Numbered from the stretch's first letter, positions 41,835 to 50,461 are shown. The stretch is 64,000 nt of DNA from Streptomyces sp. 135 (GCF_020026305.1 NZ_CP075691.1:4526001-4590000), one strand, 5' to 3'. A program made the numbers and translations. Notes: generated by a model not told the origin, from the letters alone.

Positions 41835-42590
41835 CTACCTCGGTTCCGGCGGCCGCTGCCTCGGCATGTTCGGCCGTGCCCCCGGCGGCAGCGGAAACCG
41901 GCCGGGGGCGGCGGGCGTCTCCCGGGCCGGGCCGCCGGGGGCCACCGCCCGCATGACCAGCGGCACGGGCCCCGCCCGGAACTCCACCATCCAGTCCGAC
42001 GTCTCCGCCCGCACCAGCTCCGTCACGTCCTCGGAGAACTTCCGCAGCACCCCGAGGCACCGCTCGGCGGCCTCCCCGGCGGTGCCCTCCGTGGGCCCGA
42101 GCACCTCCCGCACGCTCTCGGACGCCCAGTCGAACTGGAGCGCCTGGAGCCGCCGCTGCACGGCCTGCGCGGTCGCCACGTCCCGCATCCACCCGGACGT
42201 GAGCCCGAAGAACCGGTCACACCCCATGCACGCCGCCCCGGCGAGCAGCGAGACGAACCCCCACGTGGCGACGCCGCTCACGGCCCCCGCCAGGTCGAGC
42301 AGCGGCAGCACCCCCGCGCCCACGGCGCCCAGCGCGGCGCCCGCCCGCAGCAGCCGTGCCCCGCGCCGCTTCCAGCCCCGGTCGGTGAGGTACCACTCGG
42401 CGGTGTCCAGCGCGCCCCGCTCCACCCACCGGTAGAGCTCGTCGAGCCGCGCGGCGGGCTCGCCCCAGTCGCCGTGCGGGAAGGCCCGCCCGGTCAGGTC
42501 CCCCAGCCGCTGCCCGCCCCCGCCCGGACCGGCCCCCGCACCCTGCCCTTCGGGGGGCACCCCCTCGGGCTGCATCTCCGGCTGGCTCAC
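41835..42590 (-). CDS. SLATT-domain membrane protein
   Basis: A 251-aa protein; GTG start with a GAGGAG RBS. Residues 50-195 fit the SLATT architecture: a helix, two adjacent membrane segments (about 83-105 and 108-124) and a long coiled helix region (VQRRLQALQFDWASESVREV). SLATT proteins were proposed from comparative genomics to be pore-forming effectors in nucleotide-signalling immunity, but here no SMODS, SLOG or nuclease partner is visible. Pro-rich C-terminus. Function in this isolated setting is unknown. Confidence 0.7.
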   Translation of the reverse strand: MSQPEMQPEGVPPEGQGAGAGPGGGGQRLGDLTGRAFPHGDWGEPAARLDELYRWVERGALDTAEWYLTDRGWKRRGARLLRAGAALGAVGAGVLPLLDLAGAVSGVATWGFVSLLAGAACMGCDRFFGLTSGWMRDVATAQAVQRRLQALQFDWASESVREVLGPTEGTAGEAAERCLGVLRKFSEDVTELVRAETSDWMVEFRAGPVPLVMRAVAPGGPARETPAAPGRFPLPPGARPNMPRQRPPEPR

Positions 42591-42892
42591 CCGGCACTCC
42601 TCTACGAGATCCGTGACATTCCCTGGCTGTTCACTGCGGCCTTTTCCCTGCGGCGGCGCGACATCCCGTGCCGATGGGGCTGGCTCAAGTCCTACCGCCC
42701 AATGGGTGGCCGGGGGCCCGGTTTCGCAGCTTTTCCGCCTGGAAGAGGTGCTTGATCAGGTATAGGAAGACGGCGACTCTCACTCGAAAGAGTGCTGGGG
42801 CGACGGCACCCCCGACCACGTAGGCTCGTTTCAGGCGGATACCCCGCCCGTTGTACCCGCTCATCACACCCGTGAGAAACCAGGAGCTGATC
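42591..42892. other. Gene-free 302-bp region with two hairpins
   Basis: No coding sequence seen. CACTC-GAAA-GAGTG (42781-42794), a stem with a GNRA-type tetraloop, is followed at once by GGGG-CGACGGCA-CCCC (42797-42812). These could be the 5' leader of ybaB or a small RNA; no promoter was clear. Confidence 0.4.
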
Positions 42893-43234
42893 GTGATCCC
42901 CGGTGGTGGCCAGCCCAACATGCAGCAGCTGCTCCAGCAGGCCCAGAAGATGCAGCAGGACCTCGCGACCGCGCAGGAGGAGCTGGCGCGCACCGAGGTC
43001 GACGGCCAGGCGGGCGGCGGCCTCGTCAAGGCGACGGTCACCGGCTCCGGTGAGCTGCGCGCCCTGGTGATCGACCCGAAGGCCGTCGACCCCGAGGACA
43101 CCGAGACGCTGGCCGACCTCGTGGTCGCGGCCGTCCAGGCGGCCAACGAGAACGCGCAGACCCTCCAGCAGCAGAAGCTCGGCCCGCTGGCCCAGGGCCT
43201 CGGCGGCGGAGGCATCCCGGGCCTTCCCTTCTAA
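42893..43234 (+). CDS. ybaB: YbaB/EbfC family nucleoid-associated protein
   Basis: A 113-aa DNA-binding protein: MQQLLQQAQKMQQDLATAQE, a coiled helix, then the VKATVTGSGELRALVIDP sheet and a C-terminal helix with a Gly-rich tail. The GTG at 42893 has AGGAG 7-11 nt upstream. Located before recR as in most bacteria, where the pair is linked to recombination and chromosome organisation. Confidence 0.92.
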   Translation: MIPGGGQPNMQQLLQQAQKMQQDLATAQEELARTEVDGQAGGGLVKATVTGSGELRALVIDPKAVDPEDTETLADLVVAAVQAANENAQTLQQQKLGPLAQGLGGGGIPGLPF

Positions 43235-43307
43235 GAAACCCCTCGGCCATCTACCGTACGTAGAGAGTCGGCACCGTCCCTTACGGACCTTGAGGAAAGG
43301 CGTTCCG

Positions 43308-43907
43308 TTGTACGAAGGCGTGGTTCAGGACCTCATCGACGAGTTGGGCAGGCTGCCCGGCGTCGGTCCCAAGAGCGCGCAGCGGATCGCCTTCCACATC
43401 CTCCAGACGGAGCCCACGGACGTACGCCGCCTGGCGCACGCCCTCCTTGAGGTGAAGGACAAGGTCCGCTTCTGCGCGACCTGTGGGAACGTCGCGCAGG
43501 AAGAGCTCTGCAACATCTGCCGCGACCCGCGCCGCGACCTCTCGGTCATCTGCGTCGTGGAGGAACCGAAGGATGTCGTGGCGATCGAGCGGACCCGCGA
43601 ATTCCGCGGGAAGTACCACGTCCTCGGCGGGGCGATCAGCCCCATCGAGGGCGTGGGCCCGGACGATCTGCGCATACGGGAACTCCTCGCGCGCCTGGCG
43701 GACGGCACGGTCACGGAGCTGATCCTGGCCACCGACCCGAACCTGGAGGGCGAGGCGACGGCGACGTACCTCGCCCGCATGATCAAGCCCATGGGCCTGA
43801 AGGTCACCCGCCTGGCCAGCGGGCTCCCTGTCGGGGGAGATCTGGAATACGCGGACGAGGTCACCCTGGGCCGCGCTTTCGAGGGGAGACGACTCCTAGA
43901 TGTCTGA
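43308..43907 (+). CDS. recR: Recombination mediator RecR
   Basis: A 199-aa protein of the RecFOR pathway. An N-terminal helix-hairpin-helix (LPGVGPKSAQRIAFHIL), a zinc finger CATCGNVAQEELCNIC near residues 57-72 and a Toprim domain (VICVVEEPKDVVAIE, LILATDPNLEGEATATYL) are complete. The TTG at 43308 is chosen for its GAGGAAAGG RBS and for matching the usual length. Overlaps the DUF5063 gene by 8 nt. Confidence 0.95.
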   Translation: MYEGVVQDLIDELGRLPGVGPKSAQRIAFHILQTEPTDVRRLAHALLEVKDKVRFCATCGNVAQEELCNICRDPRRDLSVICVVEEPKDVVAIERTREFRGKYHVLGGAISPIEGVGPDDLRIRELLARLADGTVTELILATDPNLEGEATATYLARMIKPMGLKVTRLASGLPVGGDLEYADEVTLGRAFEGRRLLDV

Positions 43908-44559
43908 CGCCACGCTGAACACCGTGACCGACAATCCGGACGATTTCGCGGTACAGATCTCCGATCAGATCGAGAGCTTCATCGTCTCGGTCCGCGAGGT
44001 CGCGAGGGGCGCCGAGCCGGACTCGGCGATCCCCTTCCTGCTCCTGGAGGTCTCCCAGCTGCTCCTCGCCGGCGGCCGCCTCGGCGCGCACGAGGACATC
44101 GTCCCCGAGGAGCGGTACGAACCGGACCTCGGCCCCGAGCAGGACGTGGACGGCCTCCGTGAGCGCCTCGCGGAGCTGCTGGCCCCCATCGACGTCTACT
44201 CCGAGGTCTTCGACCCCTACGAGCCCCGCAAGGCCCCCGTGCCCGCGCGGATCTCGGACGACCTCGCGGACGTCGTCGCGGACCTCTCCCACGGCCTGGC
44301 CCACTACCGCGCGGGCCGCACGACCGAGGCCCTGTGGTGGTGGCAGTTCTCGTACTTCTCGAACTGGGGAGGCACGGCGTCCGCCGCGCTGCGCGCGCTC
44401 CAGTCCCTGGTGGCCCACGTCCGCCTGAACCAGCCCCTGGAGGACCTGGACGGCCTGGACACGGACGAGGACCTGATGGAGGACTCGCTCGCCGAGGAGG
44501 CGGGCAAGGTGATGGCGGAGGAGATCGCGGGGCCGCTGGGCCTGCGGACGGTCAAATAG
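43900..44559 (+). CDS. DUF5063 family protein
   Basis: A 219-aa mostly helical acidic protein of unknown function, conserved downstream of recR in Streptomyces. IESFIVSVREVARG, ISDDLADVVADLSHGLAHYR and EALWWWQFSYFSNWGG look like the conserved blocks. No catalytic motif. Translationally coupled to recR by an 8-nt overlap; 215 bp separate it from ask. Confidence 0.82.
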   Translation: MSDATLNTVTDNPDDFAVQISDQIESFIVSVREVARGAEPDSAIPFLLLEVSQLLLAGGRLGAHEDIVPEERYEPDLGPEQDVDGLRERLAELLAPIDVYSEVFDPYEPRKAPVPARISDDLADVVADLSHGLAHYRAGRTTEALWWWQFSYFSNWGGTASAALRALQSLVAHVRLNQPLEDLDGLDTDEDLMEDSLAEEAGKVMAEEIAGPLGLRTVK

Positions 44560-44628
44560 GGGTATGTGACCCGCCCCACTTTCCGGAGTGCAGCGCTCCG
44601 CAGCGGGCATGTGCCCAGCCGGGCGGCC

Positions 44629-44703
44629 GGAACGTATGACCCGACAAGCGGGAACGTATGCCCGTGGTGATCACCTCGTGAGCGGGACATCTCACGATGT
44701 GAT
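44629..44703 (+). promoter_or_regulatory. Repeats upstream of ask
   Basis: GGAACGTATG occurs at 44629-44638 and again at 44651-44660, 22 bp apart (about two helical turns). An imperfect inverted repeat, ATCTCAC-G-ATGTGAT, follows at 44689-44703. They may be regulator sites for the ask-asd operon. A -10-like TAAACT lies at 44732-44737. Confidence 0.45.
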
Positions 44704-44774
44704 ATCTGCGAGGCGAATTTCGGTCGCTCGTTAAACTGAGCCGACCGCACAACGGAATTGAGCGAGGAGCGCAC

Positions 44775-46061
44775 GTGGGCCTTGTCGTGCAGAAGTACGG
44801 AGGCTCCTCCGTAGCCGATGCCGAGGGCATCAAGCGGGTCGCCAAGAGAATCGTCGACGCCAAGAAGAACGGCCATCAGGTCGTTGTCGTGGTGTCGGCG
44901 ATGGGCGACACGACGGATGAGTTGATCGATCTTGCCGGGCAGGTATCCCCGATCCCTGCCGGGCGTGAATTCGACATGCTGCTGACCGCGGGTGAGCGGA
45001 TCTCCATGGCGCTGCTCGCCATGGCGATCAAGAACCTGGGCCACGAGGCGCAGTCGTTCACGGGCAGCCAGGCAGGCGTCATCACCGACTCCGTCCACAA
45101 CAAGGCGCGGATCATCGATGTCACCCCCGGGCGCATCAGGACCTCGATCGACGAGGGCAACATCGCCATCGTCGCCGGGTTCCAGGGCGTCAGCCAGGAG
45201 GGCAAGAACATCACCACCCTGGGCCGCGGCGGGTCGGACACGACCGCCGTCGCCCTCGCCGCCGCCCTCGACGCCGAGGTCTGCGAGATCTACACGGACG
45301 TGGACGGTGTCTTCACCGCCGACCCGCGTGTGGTCAAGAAGGCGCGGAAGATCGACTGGATCTCGTTCGAGGACATGCTGGAGCTCGCCAGCTCCGGGTC
45401 CAAGGTGCTGCTCCACCGCTGTGTGGAGTACGCACGCCGTTACAACATCCCGATCCACGTGCGCTCGTCCTTCAGCGGGCTCCAGGGCACGTGGGTCAGC
45501 AGCAGCAACGACGCACATTCCGAGCAAGGGGACCGCAAGGTGGAGCAGGCCATCATCTCCGGTGTCGCGCACGACACCTCCGAGGCCAAGATCACGGTCG
45601 TCGGCGTGCCGGACAAGCCGGGCGAGGCCGCCGCCATCTTCCGCGCGATCGCGGACGCCGAGGTCAACATCGACATGGTCGTGCAGAACGTGTCGGCCGC
45701 CTCGACGGGCCTGACCGACATCTCCTTCACCCTGCCCAAGGCCGAGGGCCGCAAGGCCATCGACGCCCTGGAGAAGACCCGCTCGGCCATCGGCTTCGAC
45801 TCCCTGCGCTACGACGACCAGATCGCCAAGATCTCCCTGGTCGGCGCCGGCATGAAGACCAACCCGGGCGTCACCGCGACCTTCTTCGAGGCGCTCAGCG
45901 ACGCGGGCGTCAACATCGAGCTCATCTCGACCTCCGAGATCCGCATCTCGGTCGTCACGCGCGCCGATGACGTGAACGAGGCCGTGCGCGCCGTCCACAC
46001 CGCCTTCGGCCTGGACTCCGACACGGACGAGGCCGTGGTCTATGGAGGCACCGGCCGATGA
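44775..46061 (+). CDS. ask: Aspartate kinase
   Basis: A 428-aa enzyme phosphorylating aspartate for lysine, threonine and methionine synthesis. VQKYGGSSVADAEGIKRVA at the start and TTLGRGGSDTTAVALAAAL near residue 150 are the catalytic blocks; two ACT domains fill residues about 255-420 (feedback sites, VSAASTGLTDISFTLP). GTG start with GAGGAG RBS. An in-frame GTG at 45540 with AAGGGG upstream could make a separate beta subunit of 173 aa, as known for class alpha2beta2 aspartokinases. Overlaps asd by 4 nt. Confidence 0.95.
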   Translation: MGLVVQKYGGSSVADAEGIKRVAKRIVDAKKNGHQVVVVVSAMGDTTDELIDLAGQVSPIPAGREFDMLLTAGERISMALLAMAIKNLGHEAQSFTGSQAGVITDSVHNKARIIDVTPGRIRTSIDEGNIAIVAGFQGVSQEGKNITTLGRGGSDTTAVALAAALDAEVCEIYTDVDGVFTADPRVVKKARKIDWISFEDMLELASSGSKVLLHRCVEYARRYNIPIHVRSSFSGLQGTWVSSSNDAHSEQGDRKVEQAIISGVAHDTSEAKITVVGVPDKPGEAAAIFRAIADAEVNIDMVVQNVSAASTGLTDISFTLPKAEGRKAIDALEKTRSAIGFDSLRYDDQIAKISLVGAGMKTNPGVTATFFEALSDAGVNIELISTSEIRISVVTRADDVNEAVRAVHTAFGLDSDTDEAVVYGGTGR

Positions 46062-47116
46062 GCCGCAAGCCGACGCTCGCGGTCGTCGGAGCGACCGGGG
46101 CCGTCGGCACGGTCATGCTCCAGATCCTGTCGCAGCACGCCGACATCTGGGGCGAGATCCGACTCGTCGCCTCACCGCGCTCGGCCGGCCGCAAGCTGGC
46201 CGTGCGCGGTGAGCAGGTCGAGGTCCTTGCCCTGTCCGAGGACGTCTTCGACGGGGTCGACGTCGCCATGTTCGACGTGCCCGACGAGGTGGCCGCGCAG
46301 TGGGCGCCGCTCGCCGCGTCCAAGGGCGTCGTCGTGGTCGACAACTCCGCGGCCTTCCGGCTCGACCCGGACGTGCCGCTCGTCGTGCCCGAGGTCAATC
46401 CGCACGCCGCGCGCGTGCGGCCGCGCGGCATCGTCGCCAACCCGAACTGCACGACCCTGTCGATGATCGTGGCCGTCGGCGCGCTGCACGCCGAGTTCGG
46501 GCTGCGCGAGCTGATCGTCTCCTCGTACCAGGCCGTGAGCGGGGCCGGGCGGGACGGCGTGGAGACGCTGCGGCGCCAGCTGAAACTCGTGACCGGCACC
46601 GAACTCGGCACCAGCCCGGGGGACGTGCGCAGGGCCGTCGGCGACGACACGGGGCCCTTCCCGGAGCCCGTGGCGCTGAACGTGGTGCCGTGGGCCGGGT
46701 CGCTGCGCGAGGACGGCTGGTCCTCCGAGGAGATGAAGGTCCGGGACGAGTCACGCAAGATCCTCGGGCTGCCGGGCCTGCGCGTCGCCGCCACCTGCGT
46801 ACGCGTCCCCGTCATCACGACGCACTCCCTGACCGTCCACGCCCGCTTCGAGGACGAGGTCACGGTCGATCGCGCGCGCGAGATCCTCGCCACCGCGCCG
46901 GGGGTCGTGCTGTTCGACAACCCGGCCGCCGGGGAGTTCCCGACGCCCGCGGACGTGGTCGGCACCGATCCGACCTGGGTGGGCCGGGTGCGGCGCGCGC
47001 TGGACGACCCGACCGCCCTCGAACTCTTCGTGTGCGGGGACAACCTGCGCAAGGGAGCCGCCCTGAACACCGCGCAGATCGCGGAACTGGTGGCCGGGGA
47101 GTTCACGGCGGGCTGA
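46058..47116 (+). CDS. asd: Aspartate-semialdehyde dehydrogenase
   Basis: A 352-aa NADPH enzyme reducing aspartyl phosphate. The N-terminal VVGATGAVGTVMLQIL is the dinucleotide loop; VANPNCTTLSMIVAV near residue 126 holds the active-site cysteine; SYQAVSGAGRDG near 153 and VPVITTHSLTVHARFED near 250 carry substrate-site residues. Translationally coupled to ask. Full length. Confidence 0.95.
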   Translation: MSRKPTLAVVGATGAVGTVMLQILSQHADIWGEIRLVASPRSAGRKLAVRGEQVEVLALSEDVFDGVDVAMFDVPDEVAAQWAPLAASKGVVVVDNSAAFRLDPDVPLVVPEVNPHAARVRPRGIVANPNCTTLSMIVAVGALHAEFGLRELIVSSYQAVSGAGRDGVETLRRQLKLVTGTELGTSPGDVRRAVGDDTGPFPEPVALNVVPWAGSLREDGWSSEEMKVRDESRKILGLPGLRVAATCVRVPVITTHSLTVHARFEDEVTVDRAREILATAPGVVLFDNPAAGEFPTPADVVGTDPTWVGRVRRALDDPTALELFVCGDNLRKGAALNTAQIAELVAGEFTAG

Positions 47117-47447
47117 GGCCCGGCAGCGGTAGGCCGCCCCAGGGCCGGAGCCGCTGTGAGGTCTGTGTAAGTTCTGTGTCCAACTCGGGGGCCAAGGGCG
47201 CTTGAACTGGATCCTCTCCGCGTTCGATGATTTCGCGCCCGATCACTGCAACCGGCAGCGGGGCGGGGGGCGTCTTTAGCGGGCGCCCTTCGGGGTGGCC
47301 TGAGCGCCGCAATAAATGGGGCATAGGGGAAGAGCTGGTACGCATGGGGGCATTTGATGCATCGTCACAAGCGGTGCCCGCGCGACTCGCCGCAAACGCG
47401 ATGCCGGACTCGTACAACCCTGACGGGGGGAAGCGTGTCCAACAGGC
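47117..47447. other. Gene-free region before the sigma factor
   Basis: 331 bp without a convincing gene. It contains an AT-rich patch (AATAAAT near 47311) unusual for its surroundings and a GAAC-N13-CGTT pair too tightly spaced for a standard ECF promoter. It presumably holds the promoter of the sigma operon, which I could not place. Confidence 0.4.
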
Positions 47448-48110
47448 GTGGCAGAGGTACTCGACTTCACAGCGGTACAGGCGAGAGGCGCGACAGCGCT
47501 GCGTCCCCCTCGTCGTACCCGCGCGACCGGCGGTATGCCGGTGATCGCGCCCATGCCCGCAGCGCGGCCCGCCGCCATCCCGGCGCAGCGTGAGGGCGCT
47601 GACGACACGATGACCGCGGGCACCACAGTCGACCATCTCACCGAGACCTACCGCGCCCACTACCGGTCGCTGCTCGGCCTCGCCGCGCTGCTCCTGGACG
47701 ACACGGCCTCCTGCGAGGACGTCGTGCAGGAGGCGTTCATCCGGGTCCACTCGGCGCGCAAGCGCGTGCGGGAGCCGGAGAAGACGCTCGCCTATCTGCG
47801 CCAGACCGTCGTGAACCTCTCGCGGTCCGCCCTGCGGCGGCGCATCCTCGGGCTCAAGCTGCTCTCCAAGCCGATGCCCGACATGGCGAGCGCCGAGGAG
47901 GGGGCCTACGACCTCCTTGAGCGCGACGAGCTGATCAAGGCGATGCGGGGCCTCCAGCGGCGCCAGCGCGAGGTGCTCGTGCTGCGCTACTTCGCCGACA
48001 TGACCGAGGCGCAGGTCGCCGAGACCCTGGGCATATCCCTGGGATCGGTCAAGGCGTACGGCTCGCGCGGCATCGCGGCCCTCAGGGTCGCCATGGAGGC
48101 GCCGGCATGA
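47448..48110 (+). CDS. SigE-family ECF RNA polymerase sigma factor
   Basis: A 220-aa sigma factor. Region 2 is YRAHYRSLLGLAALLLDDTA to EAFIRVHSARKR (residues 65-105); region 4 is LQRRQREVLVLRYFADMTEA to TLGISLGSVKAYGSRGIAAL. The first 50 residues are a basic, Pro-rich extension of low conservation, so a later start (for example near MTAGTTVDHL) is possible. GTG at 47448 lacks a strong RBS. It overlaps the next gene, a membrane protein likely to be its partner, by 4 nt. Confidence 0.85.
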   Translation: MAEVLDFTAVQARGATALRPPRRTRATGGMPVIAPMPAARPAAIPAQREGADDTMTAGTTVDHLTETYRAHYRSLLGLAALLLDDTASCEDVVQEAFIRVHSARKRVREPEKTLAYLRQTVVNLSRSALRRRILGLKLLSKPMPDMASAEEGAYDLLERDELIKAMRGLQRRQREVLVLRYFADMTEAQVAETLGISLGSVKAYGSRGIAALRVAMEAPA

Positions 48111-49258
48111 GCGAGCGCGAGCGTGACGAGCAGGGCGGATCTGAGCAGCATGGCGGGAACGGAAACGTGAATCACGGCCCCGAAGACGGATCCGGCGGGC
48201 TTCGCCCCGCGGGCGGCACCGGGCCGGCGGACGGACCCGGCCCCGACGAACCCGGCTCCGACGAACCCGATCCGGGCGGACTCGGCTCGGACGAGCTCGC
48301 GCTGCGGCGGATGATGCGGGAGGCCGTGCGGGAGATCGAGCCGAGCGAGCGCTCCCTCGACCATCTGCGGCACGCGGTCCCCGCCCGCAGGGCCCGCAAG
48401 CGCCAGGCCGTCGTCGGCCTCGCCGCGGCGGCGCTCTTCATCGGCACCGCGGTCCCGGCACTGGTGCACGTCACCAACTCCCGGGGCGGCTCGGACGACC
48501 GGCCCTCCATCGCGGGCAACAGCCAGGACGCGCAGGGCGGCTCCAGCCAGGGCAAGGACCCCGAGAAGGGCCGGCAGGACGCCGGCAAGAAGCCCGGCAA
48601 GTCCAAGGAGAAGGACAAGAAGGGCAAGAAGGACAAGAGGGAAGGCAAGGGCAAGGGCGGCACGGGCGGCGGCGGTACGGGATCGCCCGACCCCGACACC
48701 TCCGAGGCCGCCACCTCGCCCGTCTGCGCCGCGGCCCAGCTCGGCGCCACCGGCAGCGCGGGCCCGGCGGAGGCCGACAACAAGGTCTACGGCAGCTTCC
48801 GCGTCACCAACATCTCCGGCAGCAGCTGCACCGTCCAGACCGCGGGCGGCGTCAGCGCGACGCCGCAGGGCGCGGCGGACCCCGCGAAGATCGCCGTCGC
48901 CACCCATGTGGCCGGTGACGGCGCGACGGCTCTGCCCGACCCCTCCCTTGAGGCGGCCACGATCGTCCTCCAGCCCGGCGCGGCGTACGAGGTGCGCTTC
49001 GCCTGGGTGCCGTCCGAGGCGTGCCCGACGACCGGCGGCGAGCCCACGCCCGACCCGACGCCCAGCGGAGGCGGCACTACGCCGGAGGGCGGCTCGGAGG
49101 GCATGGAGGCCCAGCTGGGACGGACGGACGGCACGGTCGCCGACGGCAGCGTCGTGGTCACCCTGACCGCGGAGGCGGGCTCGCCCTCGGCGGGAGCGAC
49201 GGTCCCCAACGCGTGCGCGGGCACGGTCTACCGGACCGGGATCCTGCCCACTTCCTGA
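48107..49258 (+). CDS. Membrane protein coupled to the ECF sigma factor, possible anti-sigma factor
   Basis: A 383-aa single-pass protein: an acidic cytoplasmic N-terminus (about 100 residues; ELALRRMMREAVREIEPSER resembles anti-sigma helices), one membrane segment near 106-125 (AVVGLAAAALFIGTAVPAL), a Lys/Gly-rich stalk (KSKEKDKKGKKDKREGKGKG near 165-184) and an external beta-rich domain with paired cysteines (PVCAAAQLG, SCTVQTAGG). It overlaps the sigma gene, so an anti-sigma role is likely, but no zinc motif is present. The external domain would be the sensor. Confidence 0.7.
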   Translation: MSERERDEQGGSEQHGGNGNVNHGPEDGSGGLRPAGGTGPADGPGPDEPGSDEPDPGGLGSDELALRRMMREAVREIEPSERSLDHLRHAVPARRARKRQAVVGLAAAALFIGTAVPALVHVTNSRGGSDDRPSIAGNSQDAQGGSSQGKDPEKGRQDAGKKPGKSKEKDKKGKKDKREGKGKGGTGGGGTGSPDPDTSEAATSPVCAAAQLGATGSAGPAEADNKVYGSFRVTNISGSSCTVQTAGGVSATPQGAADPAKIAVATHVAGDGATALPDPSLEAATIVLQPGAAYEVRFAWVPSEACPTTGGEPTPDPTPSGGGTTPEGGSEGMEAQLGRTDGTVADGSVVVTLTAEAGSPSAGATVPNACAGTVYRTGILPTS

Positions 49259-49270
49259 GGCCGGGCCCCG

Positions 49271-49479
49271 CTAGGTCCTGTCTGACCATGCCCGCCTGCC
49301 TCGCGACGCCATGCACGCTCCCCCGAGCTCTTCGAGCAGGGGGTGCCCCCACTCGCCGCACCGGGCGCAGAGCCAAGTACATCCAGTACGAGGCCCTACG
49401 CCCGGCACGCCGAGAGCACGCACCTGACGCCGCGAGGCCGCCCTCCGGGCGACGACGCGAATGGTCAGACAGGCCCTAG
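49271..49479. mobile_element. 209-bp MITE-like element with 19-bp terminal inverted repeats
   Basis: CTAGGTCCTGTCTGACCAT (49271-49289) and ATGGTCAGACAGGCCCTAG (49461-49479) are inverted repeats matching at 18 of 19 positions, bounded by CTAG, a target site known for IS5-type elements. The interior has no gene but further imperfect inverted symmetry (CCTCGCGACGCC versus GACGCCGCGAGG). The right CTAG supplies the TAG stop of the SURF1 gene. Probably a non-autonomous miniature element mobilised by a transposase elsewhere. Confidence 0.75.
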
Positions 49480-50285
49480 GGCTTCGGGGCGGCTTCCGGC
49501 GCGGCTTGGGCCGCGTCGGGCAGCAGGCCGAGGCGCGTGTCGCGGGCGACCTCCGCCTCGCGCCGGAACAGCCGGAACCACATGAAGACGACGAAGCCGG
49601 CGAAGACGAACCACTCGCCGGTGTAGCCGAGGTTCTGGAAGGCCTTCAGGTCCAGGCCTGTGTTGCTCGGCGCGGCCGCCGGGACCGTCTTCATCCCGGG
49701 GTCGGCCTCGGTGAGCGTGACCCACGCGTCGTACACGTCGTCGCGTACGAGATTGACCAGCGACGCCGAGCTGATCGCGCCCAGCTGGCCTCGGGGCAGG
49801 CCGCCGGCGGCGCTGACCCCGTTGGACCCCGGGCTCTCGGAGGCCTGGAGCGCGCCCGTCACCGTGACCTCGCCCTTGGGGGCGGCCGGGGCCTTGGCGG
49901 CGCTCGCGTCACCGGGGAGCCAGCCGCGGACCACGGGGAGCGACTTGCCCTCGTCCGTGCGCAGCAGGGTCAGGACGTAGAAGCCGCGCTTGTCGTCCAA
50001 CTCCCGGTCCGGCACGAGCAGTTGCCTGCCATACCGGCCGGTGGCCGTGGCCTGCTCGCCCGAGGTGTCCTGATCGACGGGCAGCAGCGCGTCGAGGGGC
50101 CTGGCCTCGGCCCGCCGGCCGTCCGCGCTCCGCTCGTGGGCCTGGGCCTTGGCGGACTCGTGGTCCTGCACGCGGTCCTCGAAGCGGCCGAGCTGCCAGG
50201 AACCCATGAAGATGCAGACGGGGACGGCCAGCACGACGAAGACGTTGATCCCCCACCAGCGGGGCGTCAGCAGAAACCGGTACAC
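49476..50285 (-). CDS. SURF1 family protein (cytochrome oxidase assembly)
   Basis: A 269-aa membrane protein with SURF1 layout: a membrane segment at 12-28 (INVFVVLAVPVCIFMGSWQL), an extracytoplasmic domain (ATGRYGRQLLVPDRELDDKR, VVRGWLP, DAWVTLTEADPG) and a C-terminal membrane segment (about 222-240, GEWFVFAGFVVFMWFRLF). SURF1 aids heme A insertion into cytochrome c oxidase. Its stop codon is the TAG within the CTAG end of the adjacent MITE-like element, so the insertion may have trimmed the C-terminus by a few residues. Confidence 0.88.
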   Translation of the reverse strand: MYRFLLTPRWWGINVFVVLAVPVCIFMGSWQLGRFEDRVQDHESAKAQAHERSADGRRAEARPLDALLPVDQDTSGEQATATGRYGRQLLVPDRELDDKRGFYVLTLLRTDEGKSLPVVRGWLPGDASAAKAPAAPKGEVTVTGALQASESPGSNGVSAAGGLPRGQLGAISSASLVNLVRDDVYDAWVTLTEADPGMKTVPAAAPSNTGLDLKAFQNLGYTGEWFVFAGFVVFMWFRLFRREAEVARDTRLGLLPDAAQAAPEAAPKP

Positions 50286-50411
50286 ACCCCCACGGTACGG
50301 GGCTCCTGCGGGGGGCTGAGCCGTGGGGTAGGGCCCCTGCGGGGGGTGGCCGCCCGCCGGGCCGACGGCTCCGCGGCTTCACGCCGCGGATTCCGCCGCT
50401 CCGCGGCGACT

Positions 50412-50461
50412 CCCACCCGCCCGTTGCCCGGCGGTCCAAGGCGGGCCCGCGGGCGGGTGGG
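50412..50461 (-). terminator. Stem-loop after the S9 peptidase gene
   Basis: CCCACCCGCCCG (50412-50423) and CGGGCGGGTGGG (50450-50461) form a perfect 12-bp stem with a 26-nt loop, just past the peptidase stop. A smaller CCGCGG/CCGCGG hairpin lies beyond it. Confidence 0.5.

Noticed and set aside
47204..47224. GAAC...CGTT as an ECF-type autoregulated promoter of the sigma gene
   Set aside because: The spacer is only 13 bp, shorter than the usual spacing, and the -35 lacks the leading GG.
47344..47544. 66-codon open frame starting MGAFDASSQAV ahead of the sigma factor
   Set aside because: It has a GGGGAAG upstream but overlaps the sigma factor start by 97 bp and ends in an Arg-rich out-of-frame stretch. 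Possible leader peptide, but not supportable.
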